From: JAZDJJ01 sp043804035 | GTDB taxonomy: Bacteria; Bacteroidota; Bacteroidia; Palsa-948 | Direction: 5' to 3' | DNA length: 26,390 nucleotides | Assembly (NCBI GenBank): GCA_043804035.1 | Contig: JAZDJJ010000145.1 | Coordinates: 1 to 26,390, forward strand | Shown here: positions 23,469 through 26,390 of the stretch, one piece after another | How the letters are laid out: every line of letters starts with the position of its first letter | How positions within the stretch are numbered: position 1 is the first letter of the stretch | Made by a program: the position numbers and the translations under genes | Notes under the pieces: generated by a model | The model's database searches: none | What the model saw: only the letters and a program-made list of their open reading frames with translations | Told to the model about the DNA's origin: nothing

Positions 23469-23476
23469 CAAAGATA
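23469..23476 (-). promoter_or_regulatory. Putative -7 box for cupin-gap transcript
   Basis: On the minus strand this reads TATCTTTG, a perfect TANNTTTG match, 81 bases before the cupin start codon. No clear -33 element is seen. It is the same octamer as the PBP1A box. Confidence 0.4.
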
Positions 23477-23545
23477 AACTTATAGTACACATTTTCGTTT
23501 TGCCCGTTATTCGTTACTTGTTTTTTCTGCAAGTATAGTTACCCA

Positions 23546-23566
23546 GTTCGTATGATAATTCCGAAC
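23546..23566. promoter_or_regulatory. Inverted repeat upstream of leuS promoter
   Basis: GTTCG (23,546-23,550) and CGAAC (23,562-23,566) form an inverted repeat with an 11-base gap, ending 13 bases before the leuS -7 box. This could be an operator or a chance match. Confidence 0.2.
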
Positions 23567-23579
23567 AATAGTACTTTAT

Positions 23580-23587
23580 TATTTTTG
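23580..23587 (+). promoter_or_regulatory. Putative -7 box for leuS
   Basis: TATTTTTG matches TANNTTTG exactly, 59 bases before the leuS start. No TTTG -33 element is seen at the expected distance. It is divergent from the cupin -7 box about 100 bases away. Confidence 0.45.
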
Positions 23588-23646
23588 CACAAGAAAATAA
23601 GTAAACACTTTTAAAATTTTCAATACACATAAATCCAAGTACTGAT

Positions 23647-26390
23647 ATGTCCTATAATTTTCGTGACATAGAAAACAGATGGCAAGAATACTGGGCGGAG
23701 AATAAAACCTTTGCAGTTCAAAATCCCTCCTCTTTTGAAAGGAATGAGATGCCAAAATATTATGTATTAGATATGTTCCCCTATCCTTCAGGAGCAGGAT
23801 TGCATGTAGGTCATCCACTTGGCTACATTGCTTCGGATATTGTTTCGCGATATAAACGGCTGAAAGGATTTAATGTCCTTCACCCGATGGGATATGATTC
23901 CTTCGGATTGCCTACTGAACAATACGCAATTCAAACCGGGCAACATCCTTTCATCACTACTGAAAAAAATATTCAACGTTATCGTAAGCAGATGGACAAA
24001 ATGGGTTTTTCATTTGACTGGAATAGAGAAGTATGTACTTGTGATCCGAAATATTATAAATGGACACAATGGATTTTTCTGAAACTTTTTAATTCATGGT
24101 ATAATCCTGAAGCAAACAAATCTGAACCAATAGAAACACTAATAAAAAAGTTTCATACTTCAAATTTTAAGTTTCAATTTGTTGGAAAAGAAAAAAGTTG
24201 GAATGAATTAAATGAAAAAGAAAAATCAGATGTACTGATGAATTATCGTCTGGCTTATTTAAGCGAAGCGTGGGTAAACTGGTGCCCGCAACTTGGAACT
24301 GTACTTGCAAATGAAGAAGTGAAAGATGGTATTAGCGAACGAGGTGGTTATCATGTGGAAAGAAAACTAATGTCTCAGTGGTGCCTGCGCATCACAGTTT
24401 ATGCGGAACGTCTGTTGAGCGATCTGGAAAAAATTAACTGGAGCGAAAGTGTTAAAGAAGTACAGAGGAATTGGATTGGAAGAAGTGAAGGATGCATGAT
24501 TGAATTTAAAATTCAAAATTCAAAATTCAAAACAGAAGTATTTACCACAAGACCAGATACACTTTTTGGAGTAACTTTTATGACGCTTGCCCCCGAAAAT
24601 GAACTCATAAAAAAAATCACAACACCCGAATACAAGCAACAAGTTGAAACGTATATTGATATTGCAAAAAATCACAGCGAACGGGAAAGACAAGCAGATG
24701 TAAAAAATATTACCGGACAATTTACAGGTGCGTATGCAATTCATCCTTTTACCGGACAAAAACTTCCTATATGGATTGGAGAATATGTTTTGGCAGGTTA
24801 TGGAACAGGTGCGGTGATGGGTGTTCCTGCTCACGATACCCGTGATTTTGCTTTTGCAAAATATTTCGGATTGGAAATAAAAAAAGTTATTCAATCTAAT
24901 TCTCTTTCATCTTTAGAAAAAGAGCAGGCGTGTGAAGATGAATGTTTGGATACCTACGATGGCTTTGCAATAAATTCTGATTTTATCAATGGATTGCAAG
25001 TGAAGGACGCTATCAAAAAAATGATTTCAGAAATAGAAAAACGCGGACTTGGAAAAAGAAAAATACAGTACCGTTTGCGCGATGCAATCTTTGGCCGGCA
25101 ACGTTATTGGGGCGAACCGATTCCGATTTATTACAAAGACGGAATTCCATATACAATAGATGAAAGCGAACTTCCGCTTATACTTCCCGAAGTGGATAAG
25201 TATTTACCCACAGAAACAGGCGAACCTCCATTAGCCCGTGCTTCTTCTTCGTGGAAATACAAAAATAAATATGAGTATGAAAAAACAACAATGCCAGGAT
25301 GGGCAGGAAGCAGTTGGTATTATCTGCGATATATGGATGCACATAACGAAAAAGAATTTGTTTCAAAAGATGCAGTAAACTATTGGCAGAATGTGGATTT
25401 GTATATTGGCGGAAACGAGCATGCTACAGGTCATCTGCTTTATGTTCGCTTCTGGACAAAATTTTTATACGACCTCGGATATATTCCTTTTGATGAACCA
25501 GCAAAAAATTTGATTAACCAAGGAATGATTTTGGGAGAATCAAGATTTATTCATCAACTTACGATTAAAGAACCAATAATTTATCTTCATGGCATTTTTT
25601 TATCTGATGACGTAGTGTCGCAGTATAATAATGGGAAAATTGATTTTAGTACTTTGAAAGATCTAATATCAAAATCTATTACTTCAAAAGGTAATATATT
25701 ACCCTTGTCTGCTATGTTTGATAAAAATTATGAAGAGAATCAAATTTCGTTTTCAAAAAAAAGAATACCAATTGAATTTGTGAAGGATGGGATTTTGAAT
25801 ATTGAGTCATATGATAGTCAAGGAGAATTTTATCGATTTACTACTAATGCAAGTGGACAAATGGTTACTTTTTCTGAGCCCGAAAAAATGTCCAAGTCAA
25901 AACTTAATGTTGTAATTCCAGATGACATTATTGAAAAGTTTGGCGCTGATACTCTCCGTCTCTATGAAATGTTTCTTGGTCCTCTTGAGCAAAGCAAGCC
26001 ATGGAATACAAATGGTATCATAGGAGTTTTTAATTTTCTAAATAAGTTCTGGCGTTTGTTTCATCTCACATCTCCACTTTCCAACGGCAGAGGAGAAGAA
26101 GGCGAGAAGTTTTTTATTTCAAATGACGAACCAACAAAAGTCGAATTAAAAATTTTACACAAGACAATTAAAAAAATTCAAGAGGATATTGAAAATTATT
26201 CTTTCAACACGAGTGTGAGTGCATTTATGATTTGTGTGAATGAACTAACAGAATTAAAATGCAACAAACAAGCAATTCTACAACCATTAGTAATTTTACT
26301 TTCTTCTTTTGCCCCTCATATTGCAGAAGAGATTTGGAAAAAACTTGGTCACAAAAAAAGTATTTCTTTTGCAGAATTTCCAAAATATAA
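23647..26390 (+). CDS. leuS: Leucyl-tRNA synthetase (3' end outside window)
   Basis: The first 914 codons of LeuRS, which charges tRNA-Leu; the frame is open to the window edge, with perhaps a few tens of residues missing. The ATG at 23,647 gives MSYNFRDIENRWQEYW, a normal LeuRS start. The class I signature HVGH is at 53-56 (PYPSGAGLHVGHPLGY) and KMSKS at 747-751. The CP1 editing domain is present and looks active: TTRPDTLFG (about 299-307), then GYGTGAVMGVPAHDTRDFAFA with the conserved aspartate. WYYLRYMD and NVDLYIGGNEHATGHLLYVRFW precede the catalytic loop. Between GMILG and EKMSKS lie about 115 residues, which seems longer than I remember for this phylum. A three-unit ATTCAAA run encodes residues 289-295. 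Confidence 0.97.
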   Translation, partial: MSYNFRDIENRWQEYWAENKTFAVQNPSSFERNEMPKYYVLDMFPYPSGAGLHVGHPLGYIASDIVSRYKRLKGFNVLHPMGYDSFGLPTEQYAIQTGQHPFITTEKNIQRYRKQMDKMGFSFDWNREVCTCDPKYYKWTQWIFLKLFNSWYNPEANKSEPIETLIKKFHTSNFKFQFVGKEKSWNELNEKEKSDVLMNYRLAYLSEAWVNWCPQLGTVLANEEVKDGISERGGYHVERKLMSQWCLRITVYAERLLSDLEKINWSESVKEVQRNWIGRSEGCMIEFKIQNSKFKTEVFTTRPDTLFGVTFMTLAPENELIKKITTPEYKQQVETYIDIAKNHSERERQADVKNITGQFTGAYAIHPFTGQKLPIWIGEYVLAGYGTGAVMGVPAHDTRDFAFAKYFGLEIKKVIQSNSLSSLEKEQACEDECLDTYDGFAINSDFINGLQVKDAIKKMISEIEKRGLGKRKIQYRLRDAIFGRQRYWGEPIPIYYKDGIPYTIDESELPLILPEVDKYLPTETGEPPLARASSSWKYKNKYEYEKTTMPGWAGSSWYYLRYMDAHNEKEFVSKDAVNYWQNVDLYIGGNEHATGHLLYVRFWTKFLYDLGYIPFDEPAKNLINQGMILGESRFIHQLTIKEPIIYLHGIFLSDDVVSQYNNGKIDFSTLKDLISKSITSKGNILPLSAMFDKNYEENQISFSKKRIPIEFVKDGILNIESYDSQGEFYRFTTNASGQMVTFSEPEKMSKSKLNVVIPDDIIEKFGADTLRLYEMFLGPLEQSKPWNTNGIIGVFNFLNKFWRLFHLTSPLSNGRGEEGEKFFISNDEPTKVELKILHKTIKKIQEDIENYSFNTSVSAFMICVNELTELKCNKQAILQPLVILLSSFAPHIAEEIWKKLGHKKSISFAEFPKY
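24511..24531. repeat. ATTCAAA heptamer run inside leuS
   Basis: Three exact ATTCAAA units (21 bp, seven codons, frame preserved) encode IQNSKFK at the start of the editing domain, just before the TTRPDT strand. The same heptamer appears in the PBP1A gene at 4754-4770. Confidence 0.8.

Noticed and set aside
22962..23492. Longer cupin frame starting at 23,492
   Set aside because: It would place 35 polar residues before an obvious signal peptide that begins with MKKIF at 23,387.

Overview
This AT-rich window looks like chromosomal DNA from a member of the Bacteroidota. The clearest evidence is a type IX secretion C-terminal sorting domain at about 17,380-17,602. Supporting evidence is that -7 boxes of the Bacteroidota form TANNTTTG precede several genes, and that the protein families fit (FloA, POT plus OPT peptide transporters, a Bacteroidota-style LeuRS). 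No transposase, integrase, phage gene or CRISPR array was seen.

Layout. 1-280: a REP-like hairpin, a 14-bp dispersed repeat and a 21-bp tandem array. 281-3162: a fibronectin type III protein and an NDP-forming acyl-CoA synthetase. 3285-6570: divergently transcribed penicillin-binding protein 1A and PRPP synthetase. 6606-6827: the first of three copies of a MITE-like element. 7015-10948: a likely two-gene operon of POT and OPT peptide transporters. 11026-14783: two consecutive type II restriction-modification systems on the same strand, each with the methyltransferase first and the endonuclease overlapping its end. 14844-15051: MITE copy 2. 15382-16869: flotillin FloA and a small retropepsin-like protease. 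17012-17602: tRNA-Arg(ACG), followed directly by a 5'-truncated type IX-secreted protein remnant. 17603-18145: MITE copy 3 and a roughly 400-bp heptanucleotide array. 18162-23387 (minus strand): polA, ribE, a second heptanucleotide array, gap and a secreted cupin. 23647 to the end: leuS, cut by the window edge.

How it fits together. Most genes are housekeeping: cell wall, nucleotide precursors, riboflavin, glycolysis, DNA replication/repair and translation. The accessory part is the restriction-modification block. The first system pairs an SPPY-type (probably N4-cytosine) methyltransferase with an MjaI-like endonuclease, so CTAG is the expected site. By eye CTAG occurs only four times in the window, against at least 25 GATC sites of the same base composition. 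The methyltransferase carries a C-terminal staphylococcal-nuclease-like domain whose catalytic positions are substituted. The second system pairs a DpnA-like adenine methyltransferase with a PD-(D/E)XK endonuclease of unknown specificity.

The other striking layer is repeats. There are heptanucleotide arrays with different unit sequences, a 21-bp array and heptamer runs inside two coding regions. Each of the three long arrays directly abuts a dispersed MITE/REP-like repeat.
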